DNA from: Microbacterium sp. BH-3-3-3
Lineage (GTDB): Bacteria > Actinomycetota > Actinomycetes > Actinomycetales > Microbacteriaceae
Assembly: GCF_007679045.1 (NCBI RefSeq)
Contig: NZ_VEFS01000006.1
Coordinates: 62,001 to 126,000 of the forward strand
Reading direction: 5' to 3'
Length of the DNA stretch: 64,000 nt
Made by a program: the position numbers and the translations under genes. Every line of letters starts with the position of its first letter. The first letter of the stretch is position 1. The notes below the pieces were generated by a model. It searched no databases. It saw only the letters and a program-made list of their open reading frames with translations, and was not told the DNA's origin. Positions 15,302-23,196 of this stretch are shown here, piece after piece.

Positions 15302-17377
15302 ATGTCCGACATCATCACTCCGGAGCTCGTCAGCCTCGACGCGCCCCTGGGCGCCGACAAGCAGTCGGTGATCCGTGCCCTCGCCGAGCGCGTCGTCGCG
15401 CAGGGCCGCGCGACCAGCGCGCAAGAGCTCTTCGACGACGCGTGGGCCCGCGAGCAGAAAGACGAGACGGGCCTGCCCGGCGGCATCGGCATCCCGCACG
15501 CGCGCAGCGCCTCGGTCACCGAGCCCACCCTCGCCTTCGCCCGCCTGACGCCCGGCGTCGACTTCGGCGCCCCCGACGGCCCGGCCGACATCGTGTTCCT
15601 CATCGCCGCGCCCGCCGGTGCCGACGAGGCGCACCTCTCGGTGCTGTCGCAGCTCGCCCGCAGCCTCATGAACAACGACTTCATGTCGGGCCTGCGCGCG
15701 GCGCAGACGCCCACCGACGCCGTGAAGATCATCACGGATGCCATCACCCCGGCCGCCGCGCCCGCCGCAGCCGCCGCGCCCGCAGCCGCACCCGCACCCG
15801 CCGCGACCCGCGCCGAGTCGCGCGGCGCCACGACCACCACGACGAAGAAGATCGTCGCGGTCACCGCGTGCGCCACCGGCATCGCCCACACCTTCATGGC
15901 CGCCGACGCGCTCACCGCCGCCGGCGCCGAGACCGAGGGCGTCGAGCTCATCGTCGAGCCGCAGGGCTCCAGCGGCTACAAGGCCCTTCCGCAGAGCGTG
16001 ATCGACGACGCCGACGCCGTGATCTTCGCGGTCGATGTCGACGTGCGCGAGCCGCAGCGCTTCGCGGGCAAGCCCGTCGTCCGCGCGGGCGTCAAGCGCG
16101 GCATCGAGCAGCCGAAGCAGCTCATCGCCGAGGCCCTCGCCGCCAGCGAGAACCCGAACGCCGCTCGCGTGCCGGGCGCCGGCGCCGCGGCATCCGCCTC
16201 GGAGGTCCCCGTCGCGCAGCAGTCGGTGGGTCGCCGCATCCAGCGCTGGCTGCTCACCGGTGTCAGCTACATGATCCCGTTCGTCGCCGGTGGCGGTCTG
16301 CTGATCGCCCTCGGCTTCCTGCTCGGCGGCTACAAGGTCACCGAGAACGCGGCCAACATCATCATCCAGAACTCGCTGTGGGACCTGCCCACCGAGAACC
16401 TGACCTCGTCGTTCGGCCCGCTGGGGCAGTACCTCGGCTCCGTCGCGTTCATGATCGGCGCCACCTCCATGGGCTTCCTGGTCGCCGTGCTCGCCGGGTT
16501 CATCGCCTATGCGATCGCCGACCGCCCGGGCATCGCGCCCGGCTTCGTCGCCGGTGCCGTGGCCGTGCTCATGAACGCCGGCTTCATCGGCGGCATCATC
16601 GGCGGTCTGCTGGCCGGTTTCATCGCCTGGTGGCTCGGACGCTTCGACGCGCCGCGGTGGCTGCGCGGTCTGATGCCCGTCGTGATCGTGCCGTTCCTCG
16701 GGTCGATCTTCGCCTCCGGTCTGATGATCCTCTTCCTCGGTCGTCCGATCGCCGCCCTCATGACGGCGCTGACCGACGGCCTCACCTCGCTCGCCGCGAG
16801 CGGTGCCGGCGCCATCCTGCTGGGCGTGATCCTCGGCCTGATGATGTGCTTCGACCTCGGCGGACCGGTCAACAAGGTCGCCTACGTCTTCGCCACGACC
16901 GGCCTCGCCGCGGCCACGCAGACCAACACCGCGCCGTACCTCATCATGGCCGCGGTCATGGCCGCCGGCATGGTGCCCCCGCTCGCGATGGCGCTGGCCT
17001 CGACAATCCTCGCCCGGGGCAAGTTCACCCCCGTCGAGCGCGAGAACGGCGCAGCCGCGTGGCTGCTCGGCGCCTCGTTCATCTCCGAGGGCGCGATCCC
17101 GTTCGCCGCGGCCGACCCGCTGCGCGTCATCCCCGCGTCGATGGTCGGCGGTGCGATCACCGGTGGTCTGAGCATGCTCATCGGTGTGCAGTCGTACGCC
17201 CCGCACGGCGGCTTCTTCGTGCTCTTCGCGATCAACCCCGTGTGGGGTTTCCCGCTGGCGATCATCGCGGGTACCGTCGTGACGGCGCTCATCGTCGTCG
17301 CTCTCAAGGGCATCGGCCGCAGCACCAAGGACGCCGCCGTCACCGAGGCTGCGCCCGCAGCCACGGTCGCCGCGTAA
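15302..17377 (+). CDS. fruA: PTS fructose transporter subunit IIABC
   Basis: A 691-residue fused transporter that takes up fructose and phosphorylates it to fructose 1-phosphate. Domains in order: IIA at about 1-150, with the phospho-accepting histidine in GIGIPHARS; an Ala/Pro linker at about 152-177; IIB at about 180-280, with the catalytic cysteine in VTACATGIAHT; and IIC at about 310-670, with many hydrophobic helices and the sugar-site motif ISEGAIPFA. The order A-B-C is typical of Gram-positive FruA. It receives phosphate from HPr, encoded directly downstream, and lies in an operon with its regulator and fruK. Confidence 0.96.
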   Translation: MSDIITPELVSLDAPLGADKQSVIRALAERVVAQGRATSAQELFDDAWAREQKDETGLPGGIGIPHARSASVTEPTLAFARLTPGVDFGAPDGPADIVFLIAAPAGADEAHLSVLSQLARSLMNNDFMSGLRAAQTPTDAVKIITDAITPAAAPAAAAAPAAAPAPAATRAESRGATTTTTKKIVAVTACATGIAHTFMAADALTAAGAETEGVELIVEPQGSSGYKALPQSVIDDADAVIFAVDVDVREPQRFAGKPVVRAGVKRGIEQPKQLIAEALAASENPNAARVPGAGAAASASEVPVAQQSVGRRIQRWLLTGVSYMIPFVAGGGLLIALGFLLGGYKVTENAANIIIQNSLWDLPTENLTSSFGPLGQYLGSVAFMIGATSMGFLVAVLAGFIAYAIADRPGIAPGFVAGAVAVLMNAGFIGGIIGGLLAGFIAWWLGRFDAPRWLRGLMPVVIVPFLGSIFASGLMILFLGRPIAALMTALTDGLTSLAASGAGAILLGVILGLMMCFDLGGPVNKVAYVFATTGLAAATQTNTAPYLIMAAVMAAGMVPPLAMALASTILARGKFTPVERENGAAAWLLGASFISEGAIPFAAADPLRVIPASMVGGAITGGLSMLIGVQSYAPHGGFFVLFAINPVWGFPLAIIAGTVVTALIVVALKGIGRSTKDAAVTEAAPAATVAA

Positions 17378-17406
17378 ACACCCCCGTCGAATCGGAAGGA
17401 TTCACC

Positions 17407-17676
17407 ATGGCAGAACGTCAGGCCACCATCGCCAGCAGCTCCGGACTCCACGCCCGCCCCGCGAAGCTCTTCGTGCAGGCCGTGCAGGAGAAGAAGGTGC
17501 CCGTCACCATCTCGGCCGACGGCGGAGCCGACCTCAACGCCGGCAGCATCCTCTCGCTCATGGGTCTCGGCGCCGGTCACGGCACGGTCGTGACGCTCAA
17601 GGCCGAGGGCGAGGGTGCCGAGCAGGCGCTCGACGAGCTCGTCGCCCTGCTCGAGACGGATCTCGACGCGCAGTAA
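17407..17676 (+). CDS. ptsH: Phosphocarrier protein HPr
   Basis: An 89-residue HPr that passes phosphate from enzyme I to the PTS IIA domains. The catalytic histidine is in SSGLHARPAK (residue 16), and the serine in NAGSILSLMGLG occupies the place of the regulatory Ser46. It sits 29 bases after fruA with a ribosome binding site (GGAAGGA) before the ATG. A gene for enzyme I is not in the window. The transcript ends in a long hairpin at 17691-17734. The reading frame is hidden inside a long spurious overlapping frame, so it could easily be missed. Confidence 0.96.
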   Translation: MAERQATIASSSGLHARPAKLFVQAVQEKKVPVTISADGGADLNAGSILSLMGLGAGHGTVVTLKAEGEGAEQALDELVALLETDLDAQ

Positions 17677-17690
17677 GCACCTCGCATCAG

Positions 17691-17734
17691 AACACCGGAT
17701 GCCGCGGGCCCCAGGGCTCGCGGCATCCGGTGTT
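17691..17734. terminator. Bidirectional terminator between ptsH and the metallo-hydrolase gene
   Basis: AACACCGGATGCCGCG at 17691-17706 pairs perfectly over 16 bp with its complement at 17719-17734. The arms are made of the window-wide GGATGCC/GGCATCC motif. It serves ptsH on the plus strand and the convergent gene ending at 17759 on the minus strand. Confidence 0.85.
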
Positions 17735-17758
17735 CTCGTGTGTCGGGACGGAGGCCCG

Positions 17759-18397
17759 TCAGATCTCCGTCGAGTCGCCCGGCTTGAGGTCGACGAACGA
17801 CCCGCCGTGCTGCTCGACGGCCCAGGTGAGGCGTGCATCGCCCATCTGCTTGCCCGCGACCGACAGGGTCATGTCGTGCGTGGCGAACACGCGTTCGGGC
17901 TTGACGTCGAGCACGTAGTCGATGGCGTCGCCGATCTTCAGCCACGGGGCTCCGACGGGGGCTGCGAGCAGCGCGACCTTCTTGTGCTTGGGAACGGCGT
18001 ACGAGTCACCGGGGTAGTAGAGGGACTCGTTGACGAGGACGCCGACGTTGTCGACCACCGGGATCGACGAGTGGATGACCTCGTGCTTCCCGCCGAAGAA
18101 CTCCAGGTGGAACGGACCCAGGTCCAGCGTGTCGCCGGGGTTCACTACCGACACGTCGAAGCCGGCGGCGGCCTCGCGCACGCCCTCCGGACCGTAGACC
18201 GGCACGCCGGGGTGGGCTTTCTGCAGACGTGTGAGGTGCTCGGGGGTCCAGTGGTCGGCGTGCTCGTGCGTGATGACGATGCCGACGAGCCCGTCGAGGT
18301 CGTCGAGCGGCGAGGTGAAGCTGCCCGGATCGATGACCAGGCTGTGTCCGGCTTCAGAGACGACGAGGGCGGCGTGTTCGTGCTTGGTGAGACGCAT
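17759..18397 (-). CDS. MBL-fold metallo-hydrolase
   Basis: A 212-residue metallo-beta-lactamase-fold hydrolase. The zinc-binding signature THEHADHW is at about residues 48-55, further ligands occur at GGKHEVIH, YYPGDSY and FATHDMT, and no signal peptide is seen. The closest pattern is the UlaG-like/L-ascorbate-lactonase branch of small cytoplasmic MBL proteins. The substrate is not known. The ATG at 18397 follows a GGGAG ribosome binding site. A -10-like TTGACT also sits six bases upstream. It is convergent with ptsH. Confidence 0.87.
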   Translation of the reverse strand: MRLTKHEHAALVVSEAGHSLVIDPGSFTSPLDDLDGLVGIVITHEHADHWTPEHLTRLQKAHPGVPVYGPEGVREAAAGFDVSVVNPGDTLDLGPFHLEFFGGKHEVIHSSIPVVDNVGVLVNESLYYPGDSYAVPKHKKVALLAAPVGAPWLKIGDAIDYVLDVKPERVFATHDMTLSVAGKQMGDARLTWAVEQHGGSFVDLKPGDSTEI

Positions 18398-18538
18398 GAG
18401 TCGAGTCAACTCCCGGCGGCGGGGGCACGGCAAGCGCTGGCGCATCGGGTGAACAGCGTCTAATGCCTCTTCCGTCGCGCGTGCTCGCGCGGTACGGTGG
18501 CCGGACACGCCCGGGAATTCGGTGGCTCGGCCCCGATT

Positions 18539-18567
18539 TTGCGTGCGCGTCATTCGTGATGCATACT
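18539..18567 (+). promoter_or_regulatory. Promoter of tRNA-Glu
   Basis: TTGCGT at 18539-18544 and CATACT at 18562-18567 are separated by 17 bases, about 17 bases before the mature tRNA. Confidence 0.6.
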
Positions 18568-18583
18568 TGAACGGTTGCGACGC

Positions 18584-18656
18584 GGCCCCATCGTATAGCG
18601 GCCTAGTACGCCGCCCTCTCACGGCGGTAACGCGGGTTCGAATCCCGCTGGGGTCA
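18584..18656 (+). tRNA. tRNA-Glu (anticodon CTC)
   Basis: The acceptor arm GGCCCCA pairs with TGGGGTC with one G-T pair. The anticodon arm CCGCC-CTCTCAC-GGCGG places CTC at 34-36, and the T arm is GCGGG-TTCGAAT-CCCGC. The discriminator is A at 18656 and CCA is encoded at 18657-18659, unlike the tRNA-Gln in this window. Confidence 0.95.
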
Positions 18657-18661
18657 CCAAC

Positions 18662-18703
18662 ACGACGAAGAGCCTCGACCGGATGGTCGGGGCTCTTCGT
18701 CGT
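18662..18703. terminator. Terminator after tRNA-Glu, also downstream of the DUF4349 gene
   Basis: ACGACGAAGAGC at 18662-18673 pairs with GCTCTTCGTCGT at 18692-18703, with further pairing (CGACC/GGTCG) inside. Confidence 0.85.
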
Positions 18704-18770
18704 TGTCGGCGACGGTGTCCGGACGAGGAGCTGCGTGCGCGGGTTGGGCCCCACCGCCGTCGCCCGCCGC

Positions 18771-19862
18771 TCAGCCCTCGCGCGCCGCGCGGCGACGCCG
18801 GATCACGCGCCGCACGCCCCACACGATCGCCCAGGCCGCGCCGGCGACGACGATCCAGGGCAGGAGGAATCCGAGGCCGATCACGAGTCCGTTGAGGGTC
18901 GCGACGAGGCCGTTCCACCCGGCGACCAGGCCGTCGCCGAAGCCCGCGGGATCCGCGGTGACCGTGGCCGTGCGCGCGTTCAGCTGAACGCTGAGCGACG
19001 ACAGGGCGACCTGCGACTCGATGCTCTGCAGCACCTGGCGGTCGCTGTCGAGCTGCGCCTGCCGATCGGCGAGCGCGGACTCGGCGGTGACGAGGTCGGA
19101 CACCGACGCGGCCTGAGCGAGCAGTTCGGTGAGGCGGGCGACCGAGGCTTCGCCGGCGGCGACGCGGGCGCGCAGGTCGACGCTCTGCTCGGTCACGTCG
19201 GAGCGTGTCACGCTCGTCGCCGTGACGTCGCCGACGGAGCCGAGGCCGTCCATCACCTGCGTCAGGGTGTCGGCGGGCACGCGCACGGTGATCCAGCCCG
19301 AGTCCGTGGTCGGCGTCGTCGACGCGGCGCCGTCGACGGGTACGAGCACCTGCCCACCGCCGACCTGCGACGACTCGACGTAGCCTCCGACCCCGGTCGC
19401 CGTCGCATTGATGGCGGCGATCGCCGCGGCGACGTCGTCGACCTCGACGGTGCTCGATCCGGTGGTCACGATGTCGCGCCCCGCGGTGGCGGTTCCGGAT
19501 GCCGCGGACCCCTGTTCCGTCGAGCTCGCACCGGCAGAACCCGAGGTGCCGGCATCCGGACCCGGGGCGACCGGCGCGGTGTCGGCGACCGAACCGCCCG
19601 CGGACTGATCGCGCGATCCGGACTCCGGGGCGCTTCCGGCCTCGATCGCGGTGCTCGAAGCGCCGGTGCCCTGCGTGACGCCGAGCGAGGGCCCGACGAT
19701 CGCGGCGACCACGACGACGGCCGCGGCCGCGGCGACACCGGTCCAGACGCCGCGGCGTCGCCGACGCCGCCGGTCGCGCTCATCGGCGATGCGACCGAAC
19801 ACGGCGGCTTCGATGGCCTCCACGCGGTCGTGGGACAGAGGGGGAAGGGTCGGGGTGGTCAT
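18771..19862 (-). CDS. DUF4349 domain membrane protein, putative partner of the ECF sigma factor
   Basis: A 363-residue protein with an N-terminal cytoplasmic stretch of about 36 residues ending in a long arginine run, a transmembrane helix at about 39-62, an Ala/Ser/Gly/Thr-rich linker, a DUF4349 region at about 135-315, and a C-terminal transmembrane helix followed by a basic tail. DUF4349 is a conserved extracytoplasmic domain of unknown function. The gene overlaps the sigma factor stop by four bases (ATGA), the usual place for an anti-sigma factor. The N-terminal segment is shorter than classic zinc-binding anti-sigma domains and lacks cysteines, so the anti-sigma role is inference. Confidence 0.82.
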   Translation of the reverse strand: MTTPTLPPLSHDRVEAIEAAVFGRIADERDRRRRRRRGVWTGVAAAAAVVVVAAIVGPSLGVTQGTGASSTAIEAGSAPESGSRDQSAGGSVADTAPVAPGPDAGTSGSAGASSTEQGSAASGTATAGRDIVTTGSSTVEVDDVAAAIAAINATATGVGGYVESSQVGGGQVLVPVDGAASTTPTTDSGWITVRVPADTLTQVMDGLGSVGDVTATSVTRSDVTEQSVDLRARVAAGEASVARLTELLAQAASVSDLVTAESALADRQAQLDSDRQVLQSIESQVALSSLSVQLNARTATVTADPAGFGDGLVAGWNGLVATLNGLVIGLGFLLPWIVVAGAAWAIVWGVRRVIRRRRAAREG

Positions 19863-20413
19863 GGGGTCTCCGTCTCCATCGCGGTGGCGCGCACCCGGGA
19901 ACGGATGCGGGAGAGGCGATTGCGCACCGTGCCGTGCGAGACGCCGAGCGACGCGGCGGCCGCCTCGTAGTCGTAACCCTCGGCGGCGCACAGGCGGAAG
20001 ATCTCGCGATCCAGCTCGCTCAGACGGTCCACGGCGGCGAGGATCGCGGCGACCGTCTGCGCCTGCACGACCTGCGCCTCGACATCGACGGCCGAGGGGA
20101 TCTCGTCGTCGAGCGCCGCGTGCGAACCGTGGCGGCGTCGAGCCCGCAGCTTGTTCTGCGCCTGCAGCCGGCACACCGTTACGAGCCACGGCAGGAGCGA
20201 GGCACCCTCGAGACGCAGCGACGGGATCTTCCGCCACGCGACGACGAAGGTCTCCTGCGCGACGTCCTCGGCATCGGCCGTCACGCCGAGCAGCCCGAAC
20301 GCGACCCAGTACACCGGCCGCACGTACGCGCGGTACAGCGTGCGGAAGGCCGCCTCGGAGCCGGCCGCGGCGCGCGCGACGAGCGCCCTGTCGTCGATCA
20401 CGTCGTCGGTCAT
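19859..20413 (-). CDS. ECF-type RNA polymerase sigma factor
   Basis: A 184-residue group 4 sigma factor. Region 2 covers about residues 20-85, with GVTADAEDVAQETFVVAWRK, and region 4 covers about 125-175, with LDREIFRLCAAEGYDYEAAA and a helix-turn-helix at GVSHGTVRNRLSRIR. The ATG at 20413 is preferred over one two codons earlier because GGGAAG is nine bases upstream of it. It is co-translated with the DUF4349 membrane protein. Its target promoters are unknown; I do not see an obvious repeat of a special promoter motif within the window. Confidence 0.92.
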   Translation of the reverse strand: MTDDVIDDRALVARAAAGSEAAFRTLYRAYVRPVYWVAFGLLGVTADAEDVAQETFVVAWRKIPSLRLEGASLLPWLVTVCRLQAQNKLRARRRHGSHAALDDEIPSAVDVEAQVVQAQTVAAILAAVDRLSELDREIFRLCAAEGYDYEAAAASLGVSHGTVRNRLSRIRSRVRATAMETETP

Positions 20414-20508
20414 CGGCATCCACTTCCCGATCGGGCCGAGGCTCTGCGAGCACTCTCTCACTACAGAAGTGTCCGGTCCGAGCGGATCGTCTCACGGATG
20501 TACGCACG

Positions 20509-20529
20509 TTATGAGCACTACTTGCATAA
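20509..20529. promoter_or_regulatory. Interrupted dyad TTATG-N11-CATAA between sigma and terC genes
   Basis: TTATG at 20509-20513 and CATAA at 20525-20529 form a short inverted repeat in an AT-richer patch of the 178-base divergent spacer. It could be an operator, but the arms are short. Confidence 0.3.
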
Positions 20530-20555
20530 GGCGGTGGCCGACGGGGAGCACCGGA

Positions 20556-20561
20556 TAAACT
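20556..20561 (+). promoter_or_regulatory. -10 element TAAACT of terC
   Basis: TAAACT would start transcription near 20568, giving a leader of about 24 bases with GAAAGG before the ATG. That is too short for the manganese riboswitch that often precedes terC-like genes. Confidence 0.5.
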
Positions 20562-20591
20562 CGAGCGTTTCCCCCGACGAAAGGCCCCGCG

Positions 20592-21656
20592 ATGGAGCTG
20601 CAGCTCGACCCGCTCTTCCAGACGATCACGCTGGTGGTGCTGGTCGTCATCCTCATCGCCGACCTGCTCATCATCCTCAAGCGCCCGCACATCCCGGCGC
20701 CGAAGGAGTCGACGCTGTGGGTCGTCTTCTACGTCACGCTCGCGCTGATCTTCGCCGGGGTGCTGTGGATCGTCGCCGGGGGAGAGGTCGCGGGTCAGTT
20801 CGTCGCGGGCTGGCTCACCGAGTACAGCCTGTCGATCGACAACCTGTTCGTTTTCGTGCTGATCATGGGCCAGTTCTCGGTGCCGCGCCGGTACCAGCAG
20901 GAGGTGCTGATGGTCGGCATCATCATCGCGCTCATCCTGCGTGGCGCGTTCATCCTGGTCGGCGCGACGATCATTGAGAACTTCAGCCCGATCTTCTACC
21001 TCTTCGGCGCCTTCCTCATCTACACCGCGATCCGCCAGGCGTTCCCCGGCGACGACCACGACGACGACTCGCAGAAAGAGAACCTCATCGTGCGGACGCT
21101 GCGTCGCGTGCTGCCGATGAGCGACGAGTACGACGGCAAGAAGGTCATCACGCGCATCAAGGGCAAGAAGGTCTTCACGCCCATGATCATCGTGTTCGTC
21201 GCGATCGGCGTGACCGATCTGCTGTTCGCGATCGACTCGATCCCCGCGATCTTCGGCATCACGCAGAGCCCGTTCATCGTCTTCACCGCGAACCTCTTCG
21301 CGCTGATGGGTCTTCGCCAGCTGTACTTCCTGCTGGGCGACCTGCTCGACCGCCTGAAGTACCTGCACTACGGCATCGCGTTCATCCTCGCGTTCATCGG
21401 CGTGAAGCTGATCCTGCACGCGATGCACGTCAACGAGCTGTCGTTCCTCAACGGCGGGGAGCCCATCGAGTGGGCGCCCGAGATCTCGACGTGGGTCTCG
21501 CTCGCGGTGATCGTGCTGTCGATGGCGGTCGCGACCCTCGCGAGCCTCGCATCGTCGCGCAAGGAGTCGTCGGCGAACGACCGTCACGAGGCAGCGGCGG
21601 AGGTCGCAGACGAGAAGGGCACCCCCGCGACCGTGGAGCAGCCCGAGCGCGACTGA
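20592..21656 (+). CDS. TerC family integral membrane protein
   Basis: A 354-residue protein with about nine hydrophobic segments. Acidic motifs within helices, such as EYSLSIDNLFVFVLI near residue 77 and TDLLFAIDSIPAIFG near residue 212, are the hallmark of the TerC/Alx family. Members are linked to tellurite resistance and to manganese export during insertion of secreted metalloproteins. The C-terminal 35 residues are acidic and disordered. It stands alone with its own promoter; the next genes are on the other strand across the second repeat block. Confidence 0.93.
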   Translation: MELQLDPLFQTITLVVLVVILIADLLIILKRPHIPAPKESTLWVVFYVTLALIFAGVLWIVAGGEVAGQFVAGWLTEYSLSIDNLFVFVLIMGQFSVPRRYQQEVLMVGIIIALILRGAFILVGATIIENFSPIFYLFGAFLIYTAIRQAFPGDDHDDDSQKENLIVRTLRRVLPMSDEYDGKKVITRIKGKKVFTPMIIVFVAIGVTDLLFAIDSIPAIFGITQSPFIVFTANLFALMGLRQLYFLLGDLLDRLKYLHYGIAFILAFIGVKLILHAMHVNELSFLNGGEPIEWAPEISTWVSLAVIVLSMAVATLASLASSRKESSANDRHEAAAEVADEKGTPATVEQPERD

Positions 21657-21680
21657 GCGCCTGAGGGCTGGTCGTCGAGG

Positions 21681-21865
21681 ACCCTGAGCTTGTCAAAGGG
21701 TCCGGGCCCAGCAGGGTCCGGTGGCTTCGACAGGCTCAGCCACCGGGGTGAGTGCCCGCGGGGTCCGGTGGCTTCGACAGGCTCAGCCACCTGGGGCGGG
21801 GCCTGCAAGCTCCGGTGGCTTCGACGGGCTCAGCCACCTGGGTCGACAGGCACAGCCACCTGGGG
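21681..21865. repeat. Second dispersed repeat block (core GGCTTCGACAGGCTCAG)
   Basis: One inverted degenerate copy at 21681-21701 is followed by three units of about 30 bp at 21715-21744, 21762-21791 and about 21811-21840, then a decayed copy to 21865. Each full unit has GTGGC and GCCAC flanking the core, so it can fold into a hairpin. The block separates the convergent terC and monooxygenase genes and may help terminate both. The core is the same as in the 2.7-kb block. Confidence 0.88.
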
Positions 21866-21882
21866 TCACGGCATCCGCCCCG

Positions 21883-23196
21883 CTAGAACGCGCGCAGATT
21901 CGCCTGCAGGCCGCCGTCGACGTACTCCTCGCGGAGGATGCCGCGCCGGCGCAGGATCGGCACGAGGTCGTCGAGCACACGGTGCACGGTGACCGGGTGC
22001 AGGTCGCCCCACAGCAGCACGCCGTCGTTGCCCCAGTCGCCGAGCTCCTCGATGCGGTCGGCGAACTCGTCGGCCGTCCCCACGAAGCCGGAGCCGTCGT
22101 TCAACCGGCCCAGGCGCGCGTGCGCGGAGAAGATCGTGCGCAGGGGAGCGTCGTCGTCGTGTTTTCCGACGAGGCGGCGGATGCTGCCCTCCGACACGTG
22201 CTCGCCGAAGATCGAGCGGTCGAGCGGCTTGTCGAGGTCGAGCCCGGTGAGATCGGTCTCGAGATCGCTGGACTGCTTGCGCGCGATGGCGACCAGCGCC
22301 TCGTCGGTCGGATCGGCGGATGCCGCGACCAGACGATCGGCTTCCTCCGGCGACGAGACGAGCACGGGCTGGATCGCGAAGAGGATCTTGATGTCGGACA
22401 CCGTGCGCCCCGCTGCTTCGGCGGCCGCGTGGATGCGACCGCGATACGCGCGGATGCTCTGCTCGTCGAGGGGCGCGAGCGCGAGCTGCACGTCGGAGTT
22501 GTGCCCCGCGAACGACAGGCCACGGCCCGATCCGCCGGGGGAGACGATCGCCGGCGCGCCGTCGGTGAAGGGGACGGCGTTGAGCGGCCCGTCGAAGCCG
22601 AAGTGCTCGCCTCGGTGCTGCACCGCCTCGAGCTTCGTACCGTCGGCGTAGACACCCGTCTCCTCATCGGCGACCAGAGCGCCCTCACCCCAGCTGTTCC
22701 AGAGCTTCCGGATGCCGTCGAGCCACTCTTCGGCACGGTCGTAGGCCGCGTCGTGCCCGAGCTGCGGCGCGGCGGAGAAGTGTCGCGCGCTGCCGGTGTC
22801 GGTCACGACGTTCAGGCCGAGACGGTGGCCGCTCAGGTGCTGGAGCGTCGCGAACTGCCGGGCGGCGGTGTACGGCAGGTACGCGGCCGGGTTGACCGTC
22901 GGCACCACGCCCAGGTGCCGCGTCGCCGCGAACAGGTACGGCGCGAGCAGCAGCGGGTCGTGCTTGGGCCCGCCGAAGGCGTGTCGCACGCGCAGGTCGA
23001 TCGTGTCGGCGCTGCCGAGCGAGGGCGCGTCTTCGATGATCAGCAGGTCGAAACCGGCCTGCTCGAGCGTGCGGGCGGAGTCCTGGTAGAGGCCGGGCTC
23101 GGTCCAGCGGTGGTTCCAGCGCAGGGAGGGGTGGCCCCACCCGTGCGGGCCGAATCCGCGCGCGAGGAACCAGCCGAAGTGCTGCAGCCGGCTCAC
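21883..23196 (-). CDS. LLM-class flavin-dependent monooxygenase (NtaA/DszA-like)
   Basis: A 437-residue bacterial-luciferase-fold enzyme. The N-terminus GWFLARGFGPHGWGHP, the TNPAAYLPYTAARQFATLQHLSGHRLGLNVVTD stretch (about residues 98-130, read in parts) and AEEWLDGIRKLWN are typical of the nitrilotriacetate/dibenzothiophene-sulfone monooxygenase branch. Such enzymes use FMNH2 and oxygen to cleave C-S or C-N bonds. Its ATG overlaps the metY stop codon, so it is the second gene of a sulfur-related operon, and release of sulfur from organosulfur compounds is the likely role. It would need reduced FMN from a reductase encoded elsewhere. Confidence 0.9.
   Translation of the reverse strand: MSRLQHFGWFLARGFGPHGWGHPSLRWNHRWTEPGLYQDSARTLEQAGFDLLIIEDAPSLGSADTIDLRVRHAFGGPKHDPLLLAPYLFAATRHLGVVPTVNPAAYLPYTAARQFATLQHLSGHRLGLNVVTDTGSARHFSAAPQLGHDAAYDRAEEWLDGIRKLWNSWGEGALVADEETGVYADGTKLEAVQHRGEHFGFDGPLNAVPFTDGAPAIVSPGGSGRGLSFAGHNSDVQLALAPLDEQSIRAYRGRIHAAAEAAGRTVSDIKILFAIQPVLVSSPEEADRLVAASADPTDEALVAIARKQSSDLETDLTGLDLDKPLDRSIFGEHVSEGSIRRLVGKHDDDAPLRTIFSAHARLGRLNDGSGFVGTADEFADRIEELGDWGNDGVLLWGDLHPVTVHRVLDDLVPILRRRGILREEYVDGGLQANLRAF

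Noticed and set aside
15442..17676. 744-codon plus-strand frame inside fruA ending in HPr
   Set aside because: Only the last 89 codons are real (ptsH with its own start and ribosome binding site); the rest is an out-of-frame shadow of fruA.
20414..20591. Manganese (yybP-ykoY) riboswitch before terC
   Set aside because: The likely -10 at 20556 leaves only about 24 bases of leader, and no such fold is visible.
18771..21587. Single 938-codon minus-strand frame covering DUF4349, the sigma region and terC
   Set aside because: Only its last 363 codons encode a recognisable protein; the rest is antisense to terC and in the wrong frame for the sigma factor.
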